Shown here one piece after another: positions 7,191-14,632 of a DNA stretch of 20,717 bases. The notes under the pieces are model-generated. The model ran no database searches, was not told where the DNA came from, and saw nothing but the letters and a program-made list of their open reading frames with translations. Each line of letters begins with the position of its first letter. The first letter of the stretch is position 1. The position numbers and the translations under genes are program-made. Source of the stretch: Spirochaetales bacterium (GTDB taxonomy: Bacteria > Spirochaetota > Spirochaetia > DSM-27196 > SLAA01); assembly GCA_007126415.1 (NCBI GenBank), contig SLBH01000213.1, forward strand, positions 1-20,717, given 5' to 3'.

Positions 7191-7565
7191 ATGGACACCG
7201 ATAACTTCAAGGACATAAACGACAGCTTTGGTCACGCCGTCGGCGACGAAGTTCTGCAGCACATGGCCGAGATTGTCACCGGTTCAACCCGCATCACTGA
7301 CCGGTCGTTTCGCTACGGAGGAGACGAGTTCATCACCTTACTTCCGAACGCCGACGGCGAGGCGCTGCACACCGTCTGTCGGAAGCTCGTACAAAGCATT
7401 GAACAACAGACGCGGGAGCAGGGCACACCGATCACCGTTTCCGTCGGGGCGGCTCTCCTTGGACCCGACGAGGACAGCGAAGCCTGGAACCGGCGAGCCG
7501 ACCGGAGCATGTATCGTGCTAAGCATCAGGGCGGCAATCGTTACGTGGCCGATCAGTTGTCGTAA
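7191..7565 (+). pseudogene. Diguanylate cyclase (GGDEF) gene beheaded by the IS4 element
   Basis: 124 codons covering most of a GGDEF domain, the domain that makes cyclic di-GMP from two GTP. The reading starts exactly at the IS boundary with MDTDNFKDINDSFGHAVGDE, the metal- and GTP-binding region, and has RITD at 34-37 (inhibitory I-site, RxxD) five residues before the GGDEF at 43-47. The C-terminal MYRAKHQGGNR motif is intact. What is missing is the first beta strand and everything N-terminal: sensor domain and dimerisation region. The ATG here was originally an internal codon or created at the junction, and there is no ribosome binding site. Probably non-functional. Confidence 0.85.
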
Positions 7566-7586
7566 GCTATTCAGCGCGCGCCATGC

Positions 7587-7616
7587 TTGCAAGACTGCCC
7601 GGGGAAGCGCGATAAT
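7587..7616 (+). promoter_or_regulatory. Probable sigma-70 promoter of the sugar symporter gene
   Basis: TTGCAA (7587-7592), an 18-base spacer, and GATAAT (7611-7616), 20 bases before the ATG at 7637. AAGGGG provides the ribosome binding site. Confidence 0.5.
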
Positions 7617-7636
7617 TCCGTTCTACAAGGGGCGTA

Positions 7637-9001
7637 ATGGACACGAGAGAGAACTATGCCGGGGTTCCCCGGCATATACAGATACTCTACGGCGTCGGCG
7701 TTAGTTACGCCATCGTCGACCAGATTTTTGCGCAGTGGGTCTTGTACTATTATCTCCCGCCGGCGGCCTCGACACTGCGGCCGCTCTTGCCGCCGGTTCT
7801 GATTGCAGTGGCGTTAATGGTGTCGCGGCTGGTGGATATGGTGGCCGACCCGCTGTTCGGCTATCTCTCCGACCGCACCAGAACCCGTTGGGGGCGGCGC
7901 ATTCCCTACCTCGCCGTAGGCGCTATCCCGCTGGCGCTGGCCACGATAGCGTTCTTCGTCCCACCGGTCGCCGAAGAGTCGAATATCCCCACGTTTCTCT
8001 ACCTCATGCTGATCGGCTCGCTGTTCTTCGGGTTCTACACAATCGTGGGCGCACCCTATAACGCGCTGATTCCCGAGATCTCCCGGTCGCGCCGCGATCG
8101 GCTGAATCTCTCGACCTGGCAGTCCGTCTTCCGCCTGCTGTACACCGCAGTGGCGATGATCGTGCCGGGCGTGCTGATCGCGGCTTTCGGCGGTGGCGAC
8201 GACGAGTTCGGGCTGCGGGTTACGATGACGATTTTGGCGGCTCTCGCGGCAGCGGGGGTCCTTGTCACGGTATTCTCGGTCGACGAGCGCAAATACTCAG
8301 GCGGTAAGGAGTCGAGCGAAAGCTTTTTCGGGACCCTGCAGCGCATCCGGCGCAATCGCTCCCTGATTTTTTATCTGCTCGGATTTTTGTTTTTCTTTCT
8401 CGGGTTCAACACCCTTCGAGCCTCCATGAACTACTACGTGCAGGATATCATGGGCTACGGGACCGAAAGCATTACACTCGCTTCGGGATTGCTGTTCGGC
8501 TGTGCTGCGCTCTCGTTCTACCCGGTGAATCGGCTGGCAAAACGGGTGGGATAAAAGCGACCGTTACTCATATTCCTGGGCGCACTCGCTGTACTGTCGC
8601 TGCTGTTGACTGTGTTGGGCCGGGGGCTGCCGGCGTGGAGCGGATTCGTTTTGTTCTTCATCTTCGGGATTCCGGTCGCCGGAGCAGCCTTCATATTTCC
8701 GCCGGCCATGCTGAGCGAGATTAGCGCCGTAGAGAGTCGCCGGTGGGGCGTGCAGATCGAAGGGTTCTTCTTCGGCCTTCAAGGCTTCTTTCTCAAGCTG
8801 GCCTTTTTTCTATCGATCGCAGTCACTCCGTTGTTACTGGTGCAGAGCGGCGAAGTCGGGATGCTGGAGGGCCTGGCCGAGATGCCGGAGGATGTCACGC
8901 CGTTCGGAATCTATTCCACTTCTTATCTGGCGGCAGGCGCCTTTCTCTTGTCGTTGCTGTTCTATAGCGGATATCGTGAGGAGTTTTCCGAAGAGAGTTA
9001 A
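7637..9001 (+). pseudogene. GPH-family sugar:cation symporter (MFS) interrupted by one in-frame stop
   Basis: A single frame of 454 sense codons plus one internal stop encodes a glycoside-pentoside-hexuronide symporter of the inner membrane. The family motif ADPLFGYLSDRTRTRWGRR (near residue 73) and FGFYTIVGAPYNALIPEIS (near 135) are clear, with about twelve hydrophobic segments overall. At 8552-8554 a TAA interrupts the frame between KRVG and KRPLLIFLGALAVLSLLL; the same frame continues to a natural stop at 9001. One base change (for instance from AAA, GAA or CAA) explains it. The first part alone would yield about eight or nine membrane segments. Sequencing error or readthrough cannot be excluded. 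The substrate is not predictable. Confidence 0.85.
7655..7676 (+). repeat. 22-base hairpin at the start of the symporter coding sequence
   Basis: TATGCCGGGG (7655-7664) and CCCCGGCATA (7667-7676) are perfect 10-base arms around TT, within codons 7-14 of the symporter gene. In mRNA the loop would be only two bases, so the stem would open slightly, but the structure is still strong and close to the start codon. Confidence 0.6.
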
Positions 9002-9048
9002 TGTCCGATGCGAGCGACGCATGCATTGTTAATCCGCCGGTGCGAGTC

Positions 9049-9077
9049 TTGGCACGAGTGGGTCAACGTGCAATGAT
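9049..9077 (+). promoter_or_regulatory. Probable promoter of nrtR
   Basis: TTGGCA (9049-9054), a 17-base spacer, and AATGAT (9072-9077). Transcription would start at about 9084-9085, on the GTG start codon itself, predicting a leaderless or almost leaderless message. Confidence 0.4.
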
Positions 9078-9084
9078 CTGAAGG

Positions 9085-10083
9085 GTGACAGGTGTCGTCT
9101 CGAGCAACGTTACAGTCGACCTAACCGCGGTGATCGTGTCGGTGCGCGACCGGATGCCGTGCGTGCTTGAGATCGATCCGGAGGCCGGCGGAAGGCCTCA
9201 CCTGCCGTGGGGACCGCTCGGGCCGGAGCATCACACGCTCGAGGCAGGTCTTCGCGAGTGGGTGGAGCGGCAGACTCGGCTCTCGCTCGGCTACGTCGAG
9301 CAACTCTACACCTTCGGCGACAGCAGTCGCGCCGGCGCGACGAGCGCGGCCGCCGAGCGGGTTGGCGGCGCTCGTGCCGCCCGAAATATCTCGGTTGCAT
9401 ACCTTGCGCTCGTGCACGCAGACGGAGCCCTCGCTTCGGTTTCGGACGCCGCTTGGCGCGGCTGGTACGAGCATCTGCCGTGGGAGGACTGGCGAGGCGG
9501 CGAGCCGAAATCGATGCGTACCGTGCGCGACCGGCTCGAATATTGGGCCGCTACGGGTGATGGCGACGAGGTGCGCGCGCGGAGGCGCACGCGCATACGC
9601 CTCGCTTTCGGAGAAAACGGGATGCCGCGTGACGAGGAACGGGTGCTCGAGCGCTACGAGCTGCTATACGAGGCGGGACTCATTCCCGAGGCGTGGTACG
9701 ATGACGCTTTACACCCATCGGCGCAGGCTGCGTCGATGCCCGGCCGCCCTATGGGCACCGATCATCGCCGTATGCTCGCAACGGCGATCGGACGGCTTCG
9801 GGGAAAGATCAAGTACCGGCCGGTGCTTTTCGAGCTGATGCCGCAGTCGTTCACTTTGCTCGCTCTGCAGCGCACCGCCGAGGCGCTCACTGGTGCGGGG
9901 TTGCACAAGCAGAATTTCCGGCGGCTCGTATACAACCAGCAGCTCGTCGAGCCGACGGGCGATGTGGAGCAGGAGACCGGCGGCCGGCCGGCGAAGCTCA
10001 TGCGCTTTCGCCGCGAGGTCGAGCTCGAACGGCCGTCGCCGGGGGTACGCATGTCGGCGACACGGCGCGCCGGCCTGGTGTGA
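9085..10083 (+). CDS. nrtR: NrtR-type Nudix-related NAD metabolism repressor
   Basis: 332 residues in the NrtR architecture. Residues about 9-130 are a Nudix-like domain (VDLTAVIVSVRDR, then VEQLYTFGDSSRAG). The Nudix box is degraded (TLEAGLREWVERQTRLS lacks the REXXEE catalytic set), as is usual in this regulator family where the domain senses ADP-ribose instead of cleaving it. The C-terminal winged helix is highly typical: KIKYRPVLFELMPQSFTLLA and LHKQNFRRLVYN, followed by TGGRPAKLMRFR. Residues 150-235 hold an extra arginine-rich helical insertion. It starts at GTG with no separate ribosome binding site. Placement immediately upstream of nadA-nadC supports a role as their repressor. Confidence 0.85.
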   Translation: MTGVVSSNVTVDLTAVIVSVRDRMPCVLEIDPEAGGRPHLPWGPLGPEHHTLEAGLREWVERQTRLSLGYVEQLYTFGDSSRAGATSAAAERVGGARAARNISVAYLALVHADGALASVSDAAWRGWYEHLPWEDWRGGEPKSMRTVRDRLEYWAATGDGDEVRARRRTRIRLAFGENGMPRDEERVLERYELLYEAGLIPEAWYDDALHPSAQAASMPGRPMGTDHRRMLATAIGRLRGKIKYRPVLFELMPQSFTLLALQRTAEALTGAGLHKQNFRRLVYNQQLVEPTGDVEQETGGRPAKLMRFRREVELERPSPGVRMSATRRAGLV

Positions 10084-10126
10084 CACCGCGATCGTACACG
10101 GGCGAGAAGAGCTTTCGCCGGACCCT

Positions 10127-10156
10127 TTGACGCGGACGAGCAATCTCCCTTATACT
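10127..10156 (+). promoter_or_regulatory. nadA promoter
   Basis: TTGACG (10127-10132), 18-base spacer, TATACT (10151-10156); shifting by one base gives a 17-base spacer and TTATAC. Transcription would start near 10163. The -10 lies within the left arm of the inverted repeat described separately. Confidence 0.65.
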
Positions 10157-10213
10157 CATTTCAAGCATAAAGGGACTCTTCCGCCCCATTTAATGCTCAT
10201 TAGGAGTATAAGG
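10148..10213 (+). promoter_or_regulatory. Candidate NrtR operator / leader structure of nadA
   Basis: CCTTATACTC (10148-10157) and GAGTATAAGG (10204-10213) are a perfect 10-bp inverted repeat. The left arm covers the -10; the right arm overlaps the ribosome binding site (AAGGAG). Inner segments also pair: AGCAT (10164-10168) with ATGCT (10193-10197), AAA with TTT, GGG with CCC, so the whole 66 bases can form one imperfect hairpin. Two repressor sites bridged by looping, or a leader hairpin, would both make sense. Confidence 0.55.
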
Positions 10214-10220
10214 AGCTAGT

Positions 10221-11258
10221 ATGACGACCTGCACCGCAACACAACCGGCAACCGCACAGAGCGCCGAACCGGCGGCATACACCCCCGACGTCGCCGAGCG
10301 CGTTGATCATATCTACACAAAGATGCGCTCGGTCGTCCCGGAGATCGAGTGGCCGGTCTTCGCACCCGAGATCGACGCGATCCTGCGTCTGAAAGCCGAA
10401 CGGAATGCGGTGATCCTCGCGCACAATTACCAGACCCCCGAGATCTTCCACGGCGTGGCCGACATCGTCGGCGACTCGCTCGCCCTCGCTCGCCGCGCCG
10501 TTGAAACCACCGCGTCGGTCATCGTGCAGGCGGGCGTGCAGTTCATGGCCGAAACATCAAAGCTACTGAACCCTGAGAAGACCGTGCTCATTCCCGACCT
10601 CGGCGCCGGCTGCTCGCTCGCCGAGTCGATCACGCCCACCGATGTACGGCGCTTGCGCGAGGCGTACCCGGACGCTCCGGTTGTCACCTACGTCAACACC
10701 TCCGCGGCGGTAAAAGCTGAGTCGGACATTTGCTGCACCTCCGGGAATGCCGTGCGCATCGTCGAGTCGCTCGGCGCCGAGCGGGTCATTTTCATCCCGG
10801 ACGAATACCTCGGTAAGTACGTTGCCGGCCAGACCGGAGTGCAGATTATAACGTGGGCGGGACACTGCGAAGTGCACGAGCGTTTCACCCCGCAGGAGCT
10901 CATCGAGTATCGAGGAGCCTTCGACGACCTGTGCATCATCGCACACCCGGAATGTGCACCGGAGGTTCTCGCGGAGGCGGATTTCGTCGGCTCGACCTCG
11001 CAGATGATCGGCTTCGTGCGCGAAAAGCAACCCGACCGCGTGCTGCTGGTCACCGAATGCTCGATGAGCGACAACGTGGCCGCCGAGGCGCCGGAGACCG
11101 AGTTCGTCCGTCCGTGTAATCTCTGCCCGCACATGAAGCGCGTCACCCTCCCCGGTATTCGCAGCTCGCTCGAGACGCTCGAGCCGGAAGTTACCGTCGA
11201 TCCTGGGGTAGCCGTTGCCGCCCGCCTCGCGGTCGAACGTATGCTGGAAGTCCAATGA
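10221..11258 (+). CDS. nadA: Quinolinate synthase A
   Basis: 345 residues. NadA condenses iminoaspartate with dihydroxyacetone phosphate to quinolinate in de novo NAD synthesis, using a [4Fe-4S] cluster. Visible landmarks: ILAHNYQTPEIFHGVADIVG (65-84), GAGCSLAE with C131, TYVNTSAAVKAESDICCTS (156-174), FIPDEYLGKYVA, HPEC with C245, and CNLCPHMKRVTLPGI with C302. C131, C245 and C302 fit the three cluster ligands, with C299 adjacent. An N-terminal extension of about 50 residues precedes the core, as in many long NadA forms. A clear AAGGAG lies 8 bases before the ATG. The stop overlaps nadC by 4 bases. Confidence 0.97.
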   Translation: MTTCTATQPATAQSAEPAAYTPDVAERVDHIYTKMRSVVPEIEWPVFAPEIDAILRLKAERNAVILAHNYQTPEIFHGVADIVGDSLALARRAVETTASVIVQAGVQFMAETSKLLNPEKTVLIPDLGAGCSLAESITPTDVRRLREAYPDAPVVTYVNTSAAVKAESDICCTSGNAVRIVESLGAERVIFIPDEYLGKYVAGQTGVQIITWAGHCEVHERFTPQELIEYRGAFDDLCIIAHPECAPEVLAEADFVGSTSQMIGFVREKQPDRVLLVTECSMSDNVAAEAPETEFVRPCNLCPHMKRVTLPGIRSSLETLEPEVTVDPGVAVAARLAVERMLEVQ

Positions 11259-12106
11259 GAGGCGATCTGTTTACTATCGAAGAAATCGTGCGCCGCGCCT
11301 TGGCCGAGGACTTCGGATGCGGCGGCGACATTACCACCGAGGCGATCGTTCCCGCCGGCCGCCGGGTCACCGGCCGGATTGTCTCCCGGCAGCCCGGCGT
11401 TGTCGCCGGTCTGGGGGCCGCCGTCTGCGCGTTTCGCCTGCTTGATCCGCAAATCAAGCTGTCGAAGAAGCGCGACGACGGCGAGCGCGTCACCGCAGGC
11501 GACACTATCTTGCAGATCGAAGGCAACGCCGGCGCGATCCTTACCTCCGAGCGTACCGTGCTCAATCTGCTCGGCCACCTCTCGGGAGTTGCTACAACAA
11601 CCGCCGCGCTCGTCGACACGATCGCCGGCCGCCGCGCCCGGGTAACGTGTACCCGCAAGACGACCCCCGGACTACGCGCTCTCGAGAAGTGCGCCGTACG
11701 GCTCGGGGGCGGCACGAACCACCGCTACGGCCTCGGCGACGCGGTGCTCATTAAGGACAATCACATCGTGATCGCCGGCGGCATCCGGCCGGCAATCGAG
11801 CGGGTGAAGGCGGCGGCCGGTCACATGCGGAAGGTCGAACTGGAAGTCGATACTCTCGATCAGCTCGAAGAAGCGCTTTCCGCCGGTCCGCCGGATGCGG
11901 TGCTGCTCGACAACATGCGGCCGGAGACGCTCGCTCGAGCCGTCGCTATGGTCGCCGGGCGCTCGACAACCGAAGCATCCGGGGGTATCACGCTGCACAG
12001 TATTCGCGAAATCGCAGCATCCGGAGTCGACTACATCTCGGTGGGATGGATTACCCACAGTGCGCCCGCGCTCGACGTTGCGCTCGACCTTAATGCAGCG
12101 ATGTAA
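11255..12106 (+). CDS. nadC: Nicotinate-nucleotide pyrophosphorylase (quinolinate phosphoribosyltransferase)
   Basis: 283 residues, normal length. NadC converts quinolinate and PRPP to nicotinate mononucleotide with release of CO2, the step after NadA. Motifs: ALAEDFGCGGDITTEAI (15-31), the substrate-binding ERTVLNLLGHLSGVAT (99-114), TRKTTPGLRALEK (133-145) and GGGTNHRYGLGDAVLIKDNH (151-170). The C-terminal half has LELEVDTLDQLEEAL-like and DAVLLDNMRPE strands of the barrel and an ASGGITLHSI motif. It starts within the nadA stop (ATGA), so the two are translationally coupled. No nadB follows; the next 190 bases hold no recognisable gene. Confidence 0.97.
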   Translation: MRGDLFTIEEIVRRALAEDFGCGGDITTEAIVPAGRRVTGRIVSRQPGVVAGLGAAVCAFRLLDPQIKLSKKRDDGERVTAGDTILQIEGNAGAILTSERTVLNLLGHLSGVATTTAALVDTIAGRRARVTCTRKTTPGLRALEKCAVRLGGGTNHRYGLGDAVLIKDNHIVIAGGIRPAIERVKAAAGHMRKVELEVDTLDQLEEALSAGPPDAVLLDNMRPETLARAVAMVAGRSTTEASGGITLHSIREIAASGVDYISVGWITHSAPALDVALDLNAAM

Positions 12107-12298
12107 CCGCCCGCTGGGGCAACAGAGATTGGTTCTACTGCATGGCGTTACAACAATCACTCGGACACAGCGCACCTCATGTAGGACAGGAGGTTCGTCA
12201 TATCAGGCTTACGCCGAGCAGCTCGAGTTGCTCGACGAGGAATCTCCGCATGGCGACGACGGTAGCGCCGGCGCGCATCAAGGCTATTCCGTCCTACG

Positions 12299-13051
12299 GT
12301 GTTCGCGCTGAACGTCACGGGCGGCGACCATGACCCGATCATCACCAGGAACTTCCACGGCGTCGCTCCGGGTAACCTGAAGGTGCCCTTTCCGGCGTGG
12401 AATACCTCGCGAACGGACCGGGAGAACCGCGCGATCCTGAACTCCAGCCTGGCGACGGTCGAGTATCTGCTCGACAACTACCACGATGAGATCGCCGGTG
12501 TGATCCTCGAACCGATCCAGGGTGCCGGGGGACATCGGACCGCCGGCGGGCAGTGCGGTGAGATATTCGCTATCGACGCGTTCGATATTCCCTATCCGCC
12601 CAGGGCGGTCGCCGCGGCAAAGAAGCTAGCCAACGGCGTCGTGTTCATGCACGAGTCGATGGAGGACGTGGGAGTGCTCGATTCGACCTGGGGTGGAACG
12701 TTGTCGGACATGGTCCGCTTCGTCCAGGAGTGGTCGATCGTCCAGGAGGAACGGCTCATCGAACAGGTACCCCGGAAGGCGGCGCGTCTGGTTGGCGGGC
12801 TGCAGCGCCTTGAGACCAGGTGGCCCGAGGTGGTGGAAAACGTACGCGGCCTGGGCCTCTACCAGGGGTTCACGCTGAAGAAGCCGGACCGGAAACCACA
12901 ACTCATCGACGACGCGCTCGAGCACGAGGACCTGGTCCTGCTGGGCGCCGGTCCCGGCCAGATCCGGTTGCGTCCGCCCTTGGACGTGTCGGAATCGGAT
13001 ATCGACTACCTGCTGGACGCGCTGGAGCGCCTCGTTGAACGACAGGGGTGA
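12299..13051 (+). pseudogene. Class III (PLP) aminotransferase remnant
   Basis: About 250 codons related to the 4-aminobutyrate / L-lysine 6-aminotransferase branch. From TRNFHGVAPGNLKVPFPAWN it runs to VAGVILEPIQGAGG-type sequence, then jumps after GGH directly to TAGGQCGEIFAIDAFDIPYP. Family members have about 30-40 residues between these, including the FDEVQT motif whose Asp holds the PLP ring nitrogen. The region with the PLP Lys (AVAAAKKLANG) and the LDSTWGGTLSDMVRFVQE block follow normally, and the C-terminus RLRPPLDVSESDIDYLL is complete. The N-terminal third is absent; 12107-12298 has only fragments in mixed frames. Thus two deletions, one in frame, and certainly no activity. Confidence 0.8.
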
Positions 13052-13093
13052 GGGCGCGGACCTCTGTGATGCAATCGTCGTGATACACACCGG

Positions 13094-13327
13094 TCAGTCT
13101 CCCTCGCCGTAAAACCACTTCTGCGTCTGCGTATCCTCCCAGACGATCTCGTCGCGGTCCGGATCAAACTCCGTTTCCAAGACATGGTGTACCCAGCGGA
13201 CGGCGGTCTCCCGCGACCGGAACTTCATCACTCGTTCCGACTGTTCCGCATCATCCGCACGGACGGTCACATGAACGTGTGTCCCGTAGCCGGTGAACTT
13301 GTCGATTTTGACGCGTACGCGTGACAT
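13094..13327 (-). CDS. Hypothetical 77-residue protein
   Basis: The ATG at 13327 has CGGGAGGTG six bases upstream, which decides the start over upstream in-frame codons. The protein begins MSRVRVKIDKFTGYG, includes THVHVTVRADDAEQSERVMK, and is a small, charged, soluble alpha/beta protein (strands at residues 2-8 and 16-23, helix at 38-50) with a tryptophan- and acid-rich C-terminus. No signal peptide or membrane segment. I do not recognise a family. It is transcribed away from the opu operon and stands alone; codon use and the strong ribosome binding site support it as a real gene. Confidence 0.7.
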   Translation of the reverse strand: MSRVRVKIDKFTGYGTHVHVTVRADDAEQSERVMKFRSRETAVRWVHHVLETEFDPDRDEIVWEDTQTQKWFYGEGD

Positions 13328-13593
13328 GCGCACCTCCCGGAGAAAAAGAATGACGCATGTTGTCATATAGATGCAGATCGATCCGCGGGTATATTGACGC
13401 CGCCCCGTGGTCGAACTACCGTTGTACTATCGCACTGCCACCACGGGGCACCAGCGGACTTGGCGAAGGCGGAATGAGGAGCCGACGGTGGTACAGCCCG
13501 ATCTTATCGTCACCTGTCGCACGCTGCATATACTCTGCTGAGCACTCACCCACAAAACTCGTGTCATTAGCCGGAGTTTGGTCCAGTAACTCA
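13328..13593. other. Intergenic region between the small unknown gene and the opu operon
   Basis: No convincing coding sequence on either strand. It contains the 10-bp inverted repeat at 13402-13449 and ends at the opu promoter. The open frame that crosses it has low-quality, arginine- and serine-rich translation without a ribosome binding site. Confidence 0.6.
13402..13449. repeat. 10-bp inverted repeat upstream of the opu operon
   Basis: GCCCCGTGGT (13402-13411) and ACCACGGGGC (13440-13449), perfect arms around a 28-base loop. No T-run follows. It lies about 150 bases upstream of the promoter, so it may be a distal regulator site, a decayed mobile repeat end, or a hairpin in the divergent leader. 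Confidence 0.55.
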
Positions 13594-13602
13594 TGGTATA
13601 AT
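13594..13602 (+). promoter_or_regulatory. Extended -10 promoter of the opu operon
   Basis: TGGTATAAT is a perfect extended -10 element (TGnTATAAT). The -35 region (around 13574-13580) is weak, as is usual for this promoter class. Start of transcription near 13609 gives a leader of about 30 bases with AAAGGAG before ATG 13641. Confidence 0.65.
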
Positions 13603-13640
13603 GCGCGTGTGTAGACCGCCTTGAGCGGAAAGGAGTAGTC

Positions 13641-14621
13641 ATGAAACGAGGCACAAAAACCTGTTTGCTGGTTTTATCGGCGATAGCGACGCTCATATCG
13701 GCTCCGGCTGGAGTTCATGCTGCCGGTGAAGCGGAGGAAGACGTTACCGAAGTTACCATGGCCGATGCGTCCTGGGATAGCATTCTGGTCCATAATCGGA
13801 TTGTGGCATTTATCCTTGAGAATGGGTACGGCGGGTATAGTGTGGATTTCATCCCCGGAGACACCATTCCACTGTTCAACGGTCTTGCCGCAGGCGATGT
13901 CGATGTCAACATGGAGTCCTGGCACTCCAACTTCCCGGAAGCGTATGCTGCCGAGAAGGAGGCCGGGCGAGTTGTCAACATCGGCAAGAACTTTCCTGAC
14001 GGTCCCCAAGGCTGGTATGTCCCGCGCTATATGGTTGAAGGCGACCCCGACCGCGGAATAGACCCTGTGGCTCCCGAGTTGGAATCGGTTGCGGATCTTA
14101 GAGAGTACGTTGACCTGTTTCCCGACCGGGAGAATCCCGGCATGGGGCAAATCATCTTCCCGCCTCCGGGGTGGATCGCAGGTGAGATCAGCGAAGAGAT
14201 TCTGGAAGAGTTCGAGCTCACGGACCTGTACACCGCTTTTCTCCCCGGCTCCGGTACGGCACTGGCCGCATCCATGCGCGGGGCGTACGAACGAGGGGAG
14301 CCGTGGGTTGGATACTACTGGGAGCCTACCGCAATAATGTATGAGTTGGACATGATACGGCTGCGGGGATCTGAGTTTCCGGCCGCCGAGGTAGACATCC
14401 TGATGAATGCTGAGAGTGCAGAGCGGCTGCCGGAAGTCAAAGATTTCCTCTCGCATTACAGCACGAGCATCGAGGTGAACAACGAGTTCCTCAACGTGCT
14501 GGCCAATGAAGTAGACGACGCCGAAGGCGCCGCACTGTGGTTTCTCCGCAACCGGGACGACGTGTGGACGGAGTGGGTCAGCGAGGAGATAGAAGCCAAT
14601 ATCCGCGCTGCATTGCGGTAA
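13641..14621 (+). CDS. opuAC: OpuAC/ProX-type substrate-binding protein of an ABC importer
   Basis: 326 residues. Residues 1-28 form a cleavable signal peptide (basic start MKRGTK, hydrophobic core LLVLSAIATLI, cleavage after HAA), so the mature protein is periplasmic; there is no lipobox. The mature part is an OpuAC-type (quaternary amine) binding domain: MADASWDSILVHNRIVAFIL at the first lobe, GDTIPLFNGLAAGDVDVNME and the conserved W that follows, then IFPPPGWIAGEISE, and the hinge region PWVGYYWEPTA. Several Trp and Tyr positions could build an aromatic cage for a trimethylammonium group. It is first in a four-gene operon with strong ribosome binding site. The ligand could be glycine betaine, carnitine or another betaine. 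Confidence 0.88.
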   Translation: MKRGTKTCLLVLSAIATLISAPAGVHAAGEAEEDVTEVTMADASWDSILVHNRIVAFILENGYGGYSVDFIPGDTIPLFNGLAAGDVDVNMESWHSNFPEAYAAEKEAGRVVNIGKNFPDGPQGWYVPRYMVEGDPDRGIDPVAPELESVADLREYVDLFPDRENPGMGQIIFPPPGWIAGEISEEILEEFELTDLYTAFLPGSGTALAASMRGAYERGEPWVGYYWEPTAIMYELDMIRLRGSEFPAAEVDILMNAESAERLPEVKDFLSHYSTSIEVNNEFLNVLANEVDDAEGAALWFLRNRDDVWTEWVSEEIEANIRAALR

Positions 14622-14632
14622 CCTATTAGCGT

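Larger units (their letters stand above)
5857..7191 (-). mobile_element. IS4-family insertion sequence
   Basis: A single transposase gene framed by imperfect terminal inverted repeats: TCACGGCTGTCCGGTT at 5857-5872 and its counterpart AACCGGACGGCCGCGA at 7176-7191, matching at 14 of 16 positions. The transposase stop codon lies inside the left repeat. The outermost bases could be off by a few positions. I see no target-site duplication outside the repeats, and the gene cut on the right (GGDEF) has no recognisable 5' half on the left. This points to rearrangement after insertion. Confidence 0.8.

Noticed and set aside
13357..13614. 85-codon plus-strand frame upstream of the opu operon
   Set aside because: It overlaps the promoter and inverted repeat, has no ribosome binding site and its translation has no domain-like character.
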